Shown piece after piece: positions 10,818-19,112 of a stretch of 64,000 nucleotides of DNA; the stretch's first letter is position 1, and each line of letters opens with the position of its first letter. Source of the stretch: Gemmatimonadaceae bacterium (GTDB lineage: Bacteria; Gemmatimonadota; Gemmatimonadetes; Gemmatimonadales; Gemmatimonadaceae); assembly GCA_019186945.1 (NCBI GenBank), contig JABAQJ010000005.1:212256-276255 (forward strand), given 5' to 3'. The translations under genes and the position numbers were made by a program. A model generated the notes under the pieces. It did not search any database. It had not been told where the DNA came from and saw only the letters and a list, made by a program, of their open reading frames with translations.

Positions 10818-13108
10818 GCCAACCCCCGGCGGCGGCGCCACCACCACTCCGTCGCCAGCGCCGCCAGCAGCACCAGGAAGATCGCCGGCATGTCCCACAG
10901 GTCATGGCGCTCGACCACCGTCGCGCCACTCGCGCTGTACACGATGTCCTTCGCAAGTCTCATGGCATCGCCGGCGTCATAGTACCTGCCTCCGGTTTCC
11001 TCAGCCACCTGGCGTAACAGGCCCGGACGCATCGCGGCACCGAAGAACTCGGCCATCGGAGACGCTACGCGCACATACGCGGGTTCGGACACCAGCGTGT
11101 CGCGTCCGATGACCGTCCGCACACGAAGCTCCTGCACGCCTTCGCCATCCGGCACGACCGTCGTGCGGTACTCGCCGTCCCGATCCGCGGCCCATTCCAG
11201 CGGGATTGGGCTCCCCCCGTTGACCGTCACCTGCACCGAAGCCCCGTTGGCTCGAAGGTATGCCGCATCGGAGACTGCCGCACGTACCACGATGCCTTCG
11301 CCAGGGCCGGACTCGTCAGGCGCGATCACCTCCAGCCGGTCGGGAACGTCACTCACCAGCCAGCGTAGCACCTGCTTCCAAAAGGTCTCGTGGGACAGAT
11401 CCTCGATGGGTACCTCTTCCGCCATCTGCCAAAGCCAGGAGTCCTGCACGGCGAAGACCGCCGACTTCCCGCGTCCGAAGCGCTCGAACGAGAACACGGG
11501 TAGACGTGCCCGCGTGGTGGCGCTGTCACTCAGCTTTCCCTCGAGTAGCACCGTCGTTCCAGGCTTCGGCCGACCGACGCCGTTGACCATCGTCAGGTGC
11601 GGCATCGTTCGCCATCGCTCGGCCGTCCCGGAATCCGTCCCCGCCAGTTGCATCGCGGGATGCAGAAGCCCGGCGGCCGTCGGCGACAATGCCACCTCGT
11701 CGGCAGTCGTCGTGTCTCGTGGCGGCCCTGAAAGGTCCACCGGCAGGACGTCGGCGAGCGGAGTACCCTCATATCCGCCCTCCGCCAGCGAGCTCCTGCC
11801 ACCCAACGCCAGAAGGCCACCCCCGCGAACACTCACGAAATCCGACAGCATCCGCAGCTGGTCGAGCGTGAAAAAACCGGCTTCGATACTGCCGAGGACG
11901 ATCGCTCGATAGGCAAACAGCTCTTCGCGCGCCCGGGGGAAGCCCGAGGCCAGTTCCACACTGTCATCGACGCTCAGGCGAAGGAACTTGTCCTTTGCGC
12001 TCCGGAGCAGCGTCACCACCTGCAGATTCGCGTCGTTCTCGACAGCCCGACGGAGGAACTTCAGTTCGAACCGGGGTTCGCCCTCAATGTACAGGATCTT
12101 CTCGCGGCGGTCGCGCACGTCGACCAGCGTCCGGCGCTCGTTGTTCTCAGCCACCATTTCGCCAGGTTGCACCGGAACGCGCACGGAAATGGCGCGTGCC
12201 CCGCGCTCGCTCGTGGGAATCCGTATGCGCGTCACCACCGCTTCACCGTCCCTGGGAAGCGTCACCTCCCTGGAACCCACGATCCGCCCCCCATCCTCGA
12301 CTACCACCGGAACTTTCCGTCCGGCATAGCCACGTTGTGTGACAATCACCTCCACGGACATCGCGCCATCCTTCAGCACCGCATGAGGAACGTCGAGACG
12401 CGCGACCTCCAGATCACGGGCCAGCTCCTCACTGCCAATACCAACCGCATAGACCGGGATCCCACGGGCCCGGAGCGCAAGGAGTTGTTCTGCCAGGCCC
12501 GGTTCGCCTACGACCGTCGACGAGTTGTCGGCGCCATCGCTCAGCAATACAAGTCCCGCCACCGGCGCTCCCGCCAGTTCATCCTCTGCCTGCGTTAGCG
12601 CCGGGATAAGGCGGGTTCGTGAGGCATCGAACTGCAGTCCGGCCAAATCCGAAGTTCGTCCTCCAGCGCCAGACGTCCGGAAGAACCGAATCTGGAACCG
12701 TTCGGCCAAGGCACGAACGAGCGCCGAATCCGCGCTTCCCACGAGCTCCAGAACCCGCCGCGCCCGCGACAAGGAGTCCCTGTCGACGATGCGCATGCTC
12801 TTCGAGTCGTCGACGACGACGCCAACCACGTTGCGCTGCGGAATTGCCGTGGACACCGCCAGCATGGGCCGTAGCAGGCAGAACGCAAGAAGGGCCAACG
12901 CCAGCGCGCGCATACTCCCCAGGAGCAGCCGGTCGCCCAGCCTTAGCGCTCCCCCCGCGCGCCGATAGCTCCACACGGCCACGCCAAGTACCGCCAGCGG
13001 CGCCGCCAGCAGCAATGGCCACCCAGGGATCCCGGCTGCGAAGGTAAGCGTGCCCCGGGAGTACATCACCGGGGAATACTTGAACAGGAACTCGAAAATC
13101 GCGTTCAC
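10814..13108 (-). CDS. VWA domain membrane protein with GATase-like segment
   Basis: 764 residues from GTG 13108, chosen because similar proteins begin just before an FEFLFKY-type segment. The upstream frame is open but looks non-coding, and no good ribosome site is seen. Two membrane helices (about residues 31-48 and 66-84) precede a VWA domain with DxSxS at D100-D-S-K-S104. Around residues 395-460 the sequence resembles a class I glutamine amidotransferase-like sheet (RGGGLLALGG) without a catalytic Cys. A last membrane helix lies near 740-758, followed by an Arg-rich tail. This is the first gene of the operon; its product is likely an inner-membrane partner of MoxR with a large periplasmic domain. 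Confidence 0.8.
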   Translation of the reverse strand: MNAIFEFLFKYSPVMYSRGTLTFAAGIPGWPLLLAAPLAVLGVAVWSYRRAGGALRLGDRLLLGSMRALALALLAFCLLRPMLAVSTAIPQRNVVGVVVDDSKSMRIVDRDSLSRARRVLELVGSADSALVRALAERFQIRFFRTSGAGGRTSDLAGLQFDASRTRLIPALTQAEDELAGAPVAGLVLLSDGADNSSTVVGEPGLAEQLLALRARGIPVYAVGIGSEELARDLEVARLDVPHAVLKDGAMSVEVIVTQRGYAGRKVPVVVEDGGRIVGSREVTLPRDGEAVVTRIRIPTSERGARAISVRVPVQPGEMVAENNERRTLVDVRDRREKILYIEGEPRFELKFLRRAVENDANLQVVTLLRSAKDKFLRLSVDDSVELASGFPRAREELFAYRAIVLGSIEAGFFTLDQLRMLSDFVSVRGGGLLALGGRSSLAEGGYEGTPLADVLPVDLSGPPRDTTTADEVALSPTAAGLLHPAMQLAGTDSGTAERWRTMPHLTMVNGVGRPKPGTTVLLEGKLSDSATTRARLPVFSFERFGRGKSAVFAVQDSWLWQMAEEVPIEDLSHETFWKQVLRWLVSDVPDRLEVIAPDESGPGEGIVVRAAVSDAAYLRANGASVQVTVNGGSPIPLEWAADRDGEYRTTVVPDGEGVQELRVRTVIGRDTLVSEPAYVRVASPMAEFFGAAMRPGLLRQVAEETGGRYYDAGDAMRLAKDIVYSASGATVVERHDLWDMPAIFLVLLAALATEWWWRRRRGLA

Positions 13109-13325
13109 GCGCGGGGGGGCATCGATTCCACGAAATGACCTGTCAGGCGGACGGACGACGATCGCGGGGCTCCAGGAGATGCTACGGAGTGCGAGCGGCT
13201 TCCGCTGCTGCCCCGCTGGTACAAAGTGACGAATCGTGCATCGGGACCGGTAGGCCGCCTCGCGACGACAGGAAAAGCTCACGCTCCCGCTCAAGTCGGC
13301 CCGTAGCAGTCGACAGGAAGACACA

Positions 13326-13352
13326 GCGCGCCGGAGCAATGCCCCGGCGCGC
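13326..13352 (-). terminator. GC-rich hairpin, probable terminator
   Basis: Perfect 9-base inverted repeat (GCGCGCCGG / CCGGCGCGC) with a 9-base loop, just after the stop of the hypothetical gene at 13370 and before the VWA operon. On the minus strand it is followed by a mildly T-rich stretch rather than a true T-tract. It could also act in attenuating readthrough into the operon. Confidence 0.5.
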
Positions 13353-13369
13353 CGCCTCTTCAGTCGTTC

Positions 13370-13885
13370 CTAGGCGACGAACGTCTGTGGACGATCCTTG
13401 AGCTCAGCATCGGGACAGCAGTTCTGGTACGACACCAGAGCCATCCGTAGAGCAAGAAGTGCCGATGCTTCCAGGTCGTACTGAAGTGCCAATTCACCCA
13501 GATGTGACGCCGAGTGATTCGCGCCCAGTTGCCGCGACCGCTGATCGCATTCCTGGTGACGTCTCTGATATTCCCGACTTGCGTGCCAAAGAGCATTCGC
13601 ACGCTGCACCCATTCAAGCTGCGAGCGCGAAGAAACGCCGCTCGCCGCCGTCTCGTAATTCTTCACGCTGCCCAGCAGCACTTCGTCGCACAGGCAGGCG
13701 ACCCGGAGCGCTGCGGCCTGCTCGGCGTCCTGCGCGCCAACATCGACGAGCCGCGCGTAGCGCTCGCGTTGCCGCACGCATTCGGTGGCGTCGCGGAAGA
13801 GTCTGTCGGCCTGGGCCCGCAGGGCATTCGTGGCGGCCAGCTCGCGCGAGCGTGTCGACGGCGACCGTTCCTTGGAGCTGGCCAT
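13370..13885 (-). CDS. Hypothetical helical protein
   Basis: 171 residues from ATG 13885; an in-frame TTG at 13936 and ATG at 13921 are alternatives and none has a strong ribosome site. The sequence is almost all helix, rich in Ala, Arg, Gln and Glu, with no signal peptide or membrane segment. Several Cys residues are present, including an adjacent pair near the C-terminus. It could be a small helical bundle. I do not recognise the family. The gene stands alone, upstream of a hairpin and pointing toward the MoxR operon. Confidence 0.55.
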   Translation of the reverse strand: MASSKERSPSTRSRELAATNALRAQADRLFRDATECVRQRERYARLVDVGAQDAEQAAALRVACLCDEVLLGSVKNYETAASGVSSRSQLEWVQRANALWHASREYQRRHQECDQRSRQLGANHSASHLGELALQYDLEASALLALRMALVSYQNCCPDAELKDRPQTFVA

Positions 13886-14833
13886 CGGCTTCAGGGTTCT
13901 GGGGGCGAATGATGGATACATCGGAGGGATGATCAATATCCTAGGTTGTCCGAGCTATGGAAGCCCCCGTGCAGTACTTTCGGTTGTCCTCCCAGTGACG
14001 CGAACTCCCCCGGTCGCGCAACACGTACTCCACGTGAGCGCGATTATGCGCACATCCGGCGACGTCGGCGCATCACGCTACCTCGGCGTATGGGCTATGC
14101 CGCCATTTCTGATCGCCTTTTTCTGGCGACCGGTGACGGAGTCCGATCGCGGGCGATCGCCGCCGCCTGGTAAGTTCGGCACGACATGATTCGAGCGGCC
14201 AGAGCGTGATTGCCGTGAGCATCCGCGCTACGGCGCGCGTGGCTTGAAGCGTAGGCTAGCTGAGTGCCGGCACGGTTGGTTGGTCGGTGGGCTGGCGGGA
14301 ACCTGGCAGTCGGCAGGAAGCCGCCGTGCCGTGCCACCCCGTCGAGGCTGGTCTGTCCAGTCGCCAAGTGTTGTCGCACGCTCGCGACAGTCTGGATGGA
14401 CAGAATGCCCGCCAGAACTTTCTGGATTGACGCCAACAAACCCGCAGGTTAGCGTAGGCTCACAATCGGATTGGTTCGTTAGGCGCTGCGTTGGCCGCGA
14501 CCATATGGAAGCAGGACGCTGGCTGGTTGAGCGGTGCGCTGGGGTTCTTGTCGACTGCACCCGGTGACGGTGTTGACCGCCGGTGGGCAGATGCGGGAAG
14601 GATCCAGGCAACGCCGCGCAGCGAGCGAGAGGCACGTGAGTTGCTTTCGTGTTGTTTGCGCCGCTGTGGCGGCACGAATTGCCGGATGTTGTTCCGCTCG
14701 AGCCGCGACGAGCGCGTCGAGCTGTTGTGCCAGCTTTCGTTCGTGTCTCCGTCATCGTTAGGCATGATCGATGCCCATCGACGTGCGGAGTGGGAGCGGG
14801 AGCACCCATTCTTCTCTTCCTCCTGGAGGCTCC
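13886..14833. other. Gene-free stretch upstream of the first subtilase
   Basis: About 950 bases with no convincing gene. Frames are open on both strands, but their products are Arg/Ser/Thr-rich and look like readings of GC-rich non-coding DNA. Visible elements are a small hairpin at 14224-14237 (CGCGC-TACG-GCGCG), a 10-base direct repeat AGCGTAGGCT at 14248-14257 and 14451-14460, and two copies of CGTTAGGC at 14477-14484 and 14756-14763. The promoter of the first subtilase must lie here, but no clear -35/-10 pair was found. Confidence 0.6.
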
Positions 14834-16099
14834 GTGCACAAGAAGGTCACCAGCTTTCTCCTGCTTGGCGCAGTCGTGACGGCCTGTTCCGACAGCACCA
14901 GCTCCATCGTCGGCGCCAGTACCGCGCTAGCACCGATGGCCGCGTCAGCCGCAGACGCATCCGTACAAGTCGTTCCGAACGAGTACCTCGTCGTGTTGAA
15001 GCGTGGCGCCAACCTCGACGAGGAAGTCGCCCGTGCCCGTGCCGCCGGGGCCGAAGTAATGGATGTGTGGCGTGACGCGTTGGTCGGCTTCTCGGTGCGG
15101 ATCCCCGGCGGCAAGCTCAACGCTCTCCGCACCAGCCGCAACATCAACTGGGTCGAGCCGAATGCGGTCATGCATGTCTCGGCCACATATCCCTGCTCGA
15201 TCGGCGGTTACGCGAATTGCTCATGGGGGCTAGACCGCATCAGCGAAAGCTTCCTCCCCATGGATGGCAACTACGTGGTGTCCAACCGCGCGCCGACGGA
15301 GGGCGGGAACGCTACGGCATACGTGATTGACACCGGCATCCGCTTCACGCACTCCGAGTTCGGCGGTCGGGCGAGCAGCGGCTATGACTTCGTGAACAAC
15401 GACGCCAACGCCATCGACGACCACGGACACGGAACGCACGTCTCCGGTACCATCGGTGGGGCGAAGTACGGTGTTGCCAAGAAGGTGAAACTGGTTGCGC
15501 TCAAGGTCTGCAACTCGCTCGGCTCCTGCCCAACCAACGCCATCATCAGTGGCGTGAACTGGGTGACGGCGAACAAGGTGCAGCCGGCCGTGGCCAACAT
15601 GAGCCTCGGCGGCGGAGCCAACGCCGCTATCGACGCCGCGGTCACGAACTCGATCGCCGCCGGCATCGTGTACGGCATTTCAGCCGGCAACAGCAACGCC
15701 AACGCCTGCAACTACTCGCCAGCACGTGTGGCGACGGCGATCACTGTCGCTGCCTCCGGAAGCTACGATGGGCTCGTGCCGCCGGCGCAGCCGGACGCTC
15801 GCGCCAGCTACTCGAACTACGGCACCTGTGTCGACATCTTCGCGCCGGGCTCGCAGATCAAGTCCGCGTGGTACACGAGCGATGTCGCCACCAACACCAT
15901 TTCCGGTACGTCGATGGCTTCCCCGCACGTGGTCGGCGTAGCCGCCCTCTACCGCAGCGAGAAGCCGGCCAAGACCGTGGCCCAGGTGACCGCAGCCCTC
16001 GTCGGTCACGCGACGAACGGCGTCATCACCAACCCGGGCGCCGGCAGCCCGAACAAGCTGCTCAACAGCAGCCTTCCAACGATCGCCTGGAATCAGTAG
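14834..16099 (+). CDS. Subtilisin-like S8 peptidase lipoprotein, copy 1
   Basis: 421 residues from GTG 14834, with TGGAGG ending four bases before it. A lipoprotein signal ends in VTAC, so Cys at about residue 16 is lipidated. An inhibitor I9-type propeptide (about residues 45-110) precedes the peptidase. The proteinase K-like triad is complete: Asp in VIDTG (about 165), His in HGHGTHVSG (about 200) and Ser in SGTSMASPH (about 358). The oxyanion Asn is present in the SAGNSN block (about 284). It is likely exported and membrane-anchored, and self-processing. It is the first of three tandem paralogues, each separated by about 160-270 bases. Confidence 0.93.
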   Translation: MHKKVTSFLLLGAVVTACSDSTSSIVGASTALAPMAASAADASVQVVPNEYLVVLKRGANLDEEVARARAAGAEVMDVWRDALVGFSVRIPGGKLNALRTSRNINWVEPNAVMHVSATYPCSIGGYANCSWGLDRISESFLPMDGNYVVSNRAPTEGGNATAYVIDTGIRFTHSEFGGRASSGYDFVNNDANAIDDHGHGTHVSGTIGGAKYGVAKKVKLVALKVCNSLGSCPTNAIISGVNWVTANKVQPAVANMSLGGGANAAIDAAVTNSIAAGIVYGISAGNSNANACNYSPARVATAITVAASGSYDGLVPPAQPDARASYSNYGTCVDIFAPGSQIKSAWYTSDVATNTISGTSMASPHVVGVAALYRSEKPAKTVAQVTAALVGHATNGVITNPGAGSPNKLLNSSLPTIAWNQ

Positions 16100-16120
16100 T
16101 CCGAGGAAGTCGTCATCGGA

Positions 16121-16151
16121 AACGAGCCGTCCGGATCCCGGACGGCTCGTT
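16121..16151 (+). terminator. Rho-independent terminator after subtilase 1
   Basis: Perfect 14-base stem with a 3-base loop (ATC), immediately followed by TTCTTTTCT. It starts 21 bases after the stop of the first subtilase. The T-rich tail on the plus strand makes this the clearest intrinsic terminator of the window. Confidence 0.92.
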
Positions 16152-16243
16152 TTCTTTTCTGGCCGCCACGTTTGGCAATCGCACCGCGACGGCTGCTGCA
16201 TCGCCAAGCTTTTGTGCGTACCGTCACGCTGCAACGCCACGCG

Positions 16244-16272
16244 TTGACCGCAGCGGCGGAAGGTCCTATTAT
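16244..16272 (+). promoter_or_regulatory. Sigma-70-type promoter of subtilase 2
   Basis: TTGACC (16244-16249), a 17-base spacer and TATTAT (16267-16272). The expected start of transcription is near 16279, leaving a leader of about 90 bases before ATG 16371. It lies right behind the terminator of the first copy, so the copies are probably transcribed separately. Confidence 0.7.
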
Positions 16273-16317
16273 GCGCGCACATCTCGGCTGGCATGGTGTC
16301 GTTAGGCGGACAGCGAT

Positions 16318-16331
16318 GTGACGTCCGTCAC
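16318..16331. promoter_or_regulatory. Inverted repeat in the subtilase 2 leader
   Basis: GTGAC-GTCC-GTCAC, a 5-base perfect inverted repeat about 40 bases downstream of the inferred transcription start and next to a CGTTAGGC copy. It could be a small operator or leader hairpin; short repeats like this also occur by chance. Confidence 0.3.
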
Positions 16332-16370
16332 GGTCCAGCCGCAATCCCCTGACTCTGCTGGAGGATAACC

Positions 16371-17612
16371 ATGCGTTCGCGTTACACTCCCCTGCTCATC
16401 GGAGCGCTGGCGGTTACAGCCTGCTCGGACTCCACCAGCCCGCCAGCAACAACGCAGCTCGCCCCGATGGCGACCGCATCCGTAAGCCAGACGGAGGAGG
16501 CGGTACCCAATGAGTACATCGTCGCACTGAGGCCGGGCGCAAACGTCCGAGCTGAAGCCTCGCGCGCCCGTGCGGCCGGGGCTGTCGTCATGGATACCTG
16601 GGAAGCTGGCTTCCGCGGGTTCTCGGTCCGCGTCTCCGGTGCTGCGCTCAACGCCGTGCGCGCCAGTCGCGCTATTGACTTCGTGCAGCCCAACTACATC
16701 CTGCATATCGATGCCGCGCAGCCGTGTGCGCCCTACACAACCTGCTCGTGGGGCCTCGATCGCATCGACGAAGCGAACCTCCCACTCGACGGGTCGTACA
16801 ACATGCCGGCGCAGGTCCCGAACCAGGGCGCCGGAGTCCACGCTTACAGCATCGACACGGGTATTCGCATCACGCACACGGACTTCGGCGGTCGCGCCTC
16901 CTACGGCATCAACGCTGTGACGCCCGCCAACCCGCCTGACGACAACAACGGCCACGGGACGCACACCTCCGGAACGATCGGCGGCACGTCGTACGGCGTC
17001 GCCAAGCAGGTGAAACTGGTGGCCGTGAAAGTCTGCACCGGCTTCGGCACGTGCCCAACGAACGCCATCATCACCGGCGTGAACTGGGTGACGACGAACG
17101 CGATCCACCCGGCGGTGGCTAACATGAGCCTGGGTGGCGGCGCCAACGCCGCAATCGACGCTGCCGTGACCTCGTCGATCGCCTCTGGCGTCGTATATGC
17201 CATCGCCGCTGGGAACAGCAACGCGAACGCCTGCAACACCTCGCCCGCCCGCGTGCCGAGCGCCATTACCGTAGGCGCCACCGGCGATGGCGCCGGTGTA
17301 CCGCCAGCCTCAATCGACAGACGGGCAAACTACTCGAACTACGGCGCCTGTCTGGACATCTTCGCGCCTGGCACGAACATCAAGTCGGCATGGAACTCGA
17401 ACAACACGGCAACGAACACGATCTCCGGCACGTCGATGGCAACACCGCACGTCGCTGGCGCGGCCGCCCTGTACCTCGACAAGTTCCCGGGCAAGACGCC
17501 AGCGCAGGTCGTCGCGGCAATGGTCGCGAACGCTACCGCCGGTGTGGTCGTGAATCCCGGCGCGGGATCGCCCAACCTGCTGCTCAACGTCAGCAAGCCC
17601 CCCCGGCCCTGA
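16371..17612 (+). CDS. Subtilisin-like S8 peptidase lipoprotein, copy 2
   Basis: 413 residues; ATG 16371 has GGAGGA five bases upstream. A lipobox (AVTAC) places the lipidated Cys near residue 18. The I9-like propeptide region and the proteinase K-type peptidase follow. The triad is intact: Asp in SIDTG, His in NGHGTHTSG and Ser in SGTSMATPH; the oxyanion Asn is kept in AAGNSN. It is closely similar to copy 1 along its length, including the CSWGLDRI segment at the propeptide boundary and the paired Cys residues around it. It is likely an anchored extracytoplasmic peptidase with its own promoter and terminator. Confidence 0.93.
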   Translation: MRSRYTPLLIGALAVTACSDSTSPPATTQLAPMATASVSQTEEAVPNEYIVALRPGANVRAEASRARAAGAVVMDTWEAGFRGFSVRVSGAALNAVRASRAIDFVQPNYILHIDAAQPCAPYTTCSWGLDRIDEANLPLDGSYNMPAQVPNQGAGVHAYSIDTGIRITHTDFGGRASYGINAVTPANPPDDNNGHGTHTSGTIGGTSYGVAKQVKLVAVKVCTGFGTCPTNAIITGVNWVTTNAIHPAVANMSLGGGANAAIDAAVTSSIASGVVYAIAAGNSNANACNTSPARVPSAITVGATGDGAGVPPASIDRRANYSNYGACLDIFAPGTNIKSAWNSNNTATNTISGTSMATPHVAGAAALYLDKFPGKTPAQVVAAMVANATAGVVVNPGAGSPNLLLNVSKPPRP

Positions 17613-17639
17613 CGCATCTTTCGACTCGCTTCGCCGATC

Positions 17640-17668
17640 ACGAGGCACTCCGACACGGAGTGCCTCGT
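17640..17668 (+). terminator. Hairpin terminator after subtilase 2
   Basis: Perfect 13-base stem (ACGAGGCACTCCG and its complement) with a 3-base loop ACA, followed by TTCACGTT. It lies 28 bases after the stop of copy 2. The T-tract is short but position and stem length support termination. Confidence 0.8.
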
Positions 17669-17768
17669 TTCACGTTGGAACTGCTCTCCCTGTCCATCCG
17701 CTCAAACGATCGATACCTTCCCTCCGACCGCCGCATAAGGCGTCGAAGGAGTCCGTGGAGGGAAAGCC

Positions 17769-19001
17769 ATGACACGCACCGCGCTTCTCGCGATTGCCGC
17801 AGCTGCTGCCACGGCCTGCGTGGATGGCACGGCGACCTCGACAGGTCCTGTGAACCGGCAGCCCGAACCCAGCACCATGGTTCCGCTCCGGCAACCGACG
17901 GCCGATGAGTACGTGATCGTGTTGCGCCGCACTAGCAGCGATGTGGCCCGCGAGTCGCAGTTTGCCGCATCGATCGGTGGCCATGTCGGCGCCACCTGGC
18001 ACCGCGCGCTTCGCGGTTTCGCGGCGCGGCTCACTCCGGACCAGCGTGCGTTGATGGCGCGCCGATCCGCCGTCGCGTTCATCGAACCGGCGTCACTCGT
18101 GAATGCAAGCGCCACGCAGACCTGCGCGCCGTACACCGCGTGCTCGTGGGGACTCGATCGTATCGACGAGACCAAGCTTCCCATGGATGGCCTGTTCGCG
18201 ACGCCGACGCGGAACGGGTCGAACGTCCACGCGTACGTCATCGATACCGGCATACGAATAACGCATCGCGAGTTCGGCTCACGCGCATCGTACGGCATAG
18301 ACATCGTCGACGGCGACAATATCGCCGACGACTGCAACGGCCACGGCACCAGCATGGCCAGCCTGATCGGCGGACGCCGACTCGGGGTGGCCAAGGGCGT
18401 CAGACCCGTCGCAGTGCGTGTTCTGAATTGCGCCGGCGCGGGCAGCACGGTCGATGTGATCAGCGGGATCGACTGGGTCACGCAACACGCCGCACACCCG
18501 GCAGTCGCCAACCTGAGCCTGGGCGGGAGTCCTTCGCTGGCGCTAGATCTGGCGGTGCAGACTTCGATTCAGTCGGGGATTACGTACGTTGTTGCTGCCG
18601 GAGGAAGCGCCTCGAATGCCTGCAACTTCTCGCCGGCGCGGGTCCCGGAAGCCATCACCGTAGGCGGGACCGGCGATGGCGGGGGAGTTCCACCTGCCAG
18701 TCCCGATACCCGCACACCATCATCCAACATCGGGCCGTGCCTCGACCTGTTTGCACCAGGTGCGTCCATTCGCTCGGCGTGGAGCGCGTCGGATACCGCC
18801 ATGTTCGTCACGACCGGCTCGTCCAATTCGAGTGCATTCGTTGCTGGGGCTGCCGCGCTCTATCTCGACCATTTCCCCAACAGGACGCCCGGACAGGTCA
18901 GTGCGGCTATCGTCGCTAACGCGTCGATCGGCGTCGTGGGGAATCCGGGTGCCGGGAGCCCCAACCTCCTGCTGAACATCGGCAAGCCGCACAAACCATA
19001 G
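17769..19001 (+). CDS. Subtilisin-like S8 lipoprotein, copy 3, probably impaired
   Basis: 410 residues; ATG 17769 has GGAGGG six bases upstream. The lipobox is TAC with Cys near residue 17. It aligns with copies 1 and 2 throughout, and Asp (VIDTG, about 159) and His (NGHGT, about 192) remain. Two catalytic blocks have drifted. The oxyanion Asn of AAGNSN reads AAGGSAS (about 278), and the Ser block GTSMA(S/T)PH reads GSSNSSAF (about 352), so the nucleophile Ser is kept but its surroundings are not. Low activity or a binding or decoy role is inferred. There is no frameshift or internal stop, so selection probably still maintains the protein. Confidence 0.88.
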   Translation: MTRTALLAIAAAAATACVDGTATSTGPVNRQPEPSTMVPLRQPTADEYVIVLRRTSSDVARESQFAASIGGHVGATWHRALRGFAARLTPDQRALMARRSAVAFIEPASLVNASATQTCAPYTACSWGLDRIDETKLPMDGLFATPTRNGSNVHAYVIDTGIRITHREFGSRASYGIDIVDGDNIADDCNGHGTSMASLIGGRRLGVAKGVRPVAVRVLNCAGAGSTVDVISGIDWVTQHAAHPAVANLSLGGSPSLALDLAVQTSIQSGITYVVAAGGSASNACNFSPARVPEAITVGGTGDGGGVPPASPDTRTPSSNIGPCLDLFAPGASIRSAWSASDTAMFVTTGSSNSSAFVAGAAALYLDHFPNRTPGQVSAAIVANASIGVVGNPGAGSPNLLLNIGKPHKP

Positions 19002-19112
19002 GGCGCTGCACCCGCTGGACCGGGGCGGGCATACAACGAAGAATCGATCGCGCTCGTATTCGTCGCGAGCGGGGCTCGTTCGCTGGCCCCTTTCCCCAAC
19101 CGAGGTAACGAC

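Noticed and set aside
14470..14770. GTTAGGC words resembling integron attC core sites (GTTRRRY)
   Set aside because: The same word occurs inside many conserved genes in either orientation, and no integrase or paired attC structure is visible.
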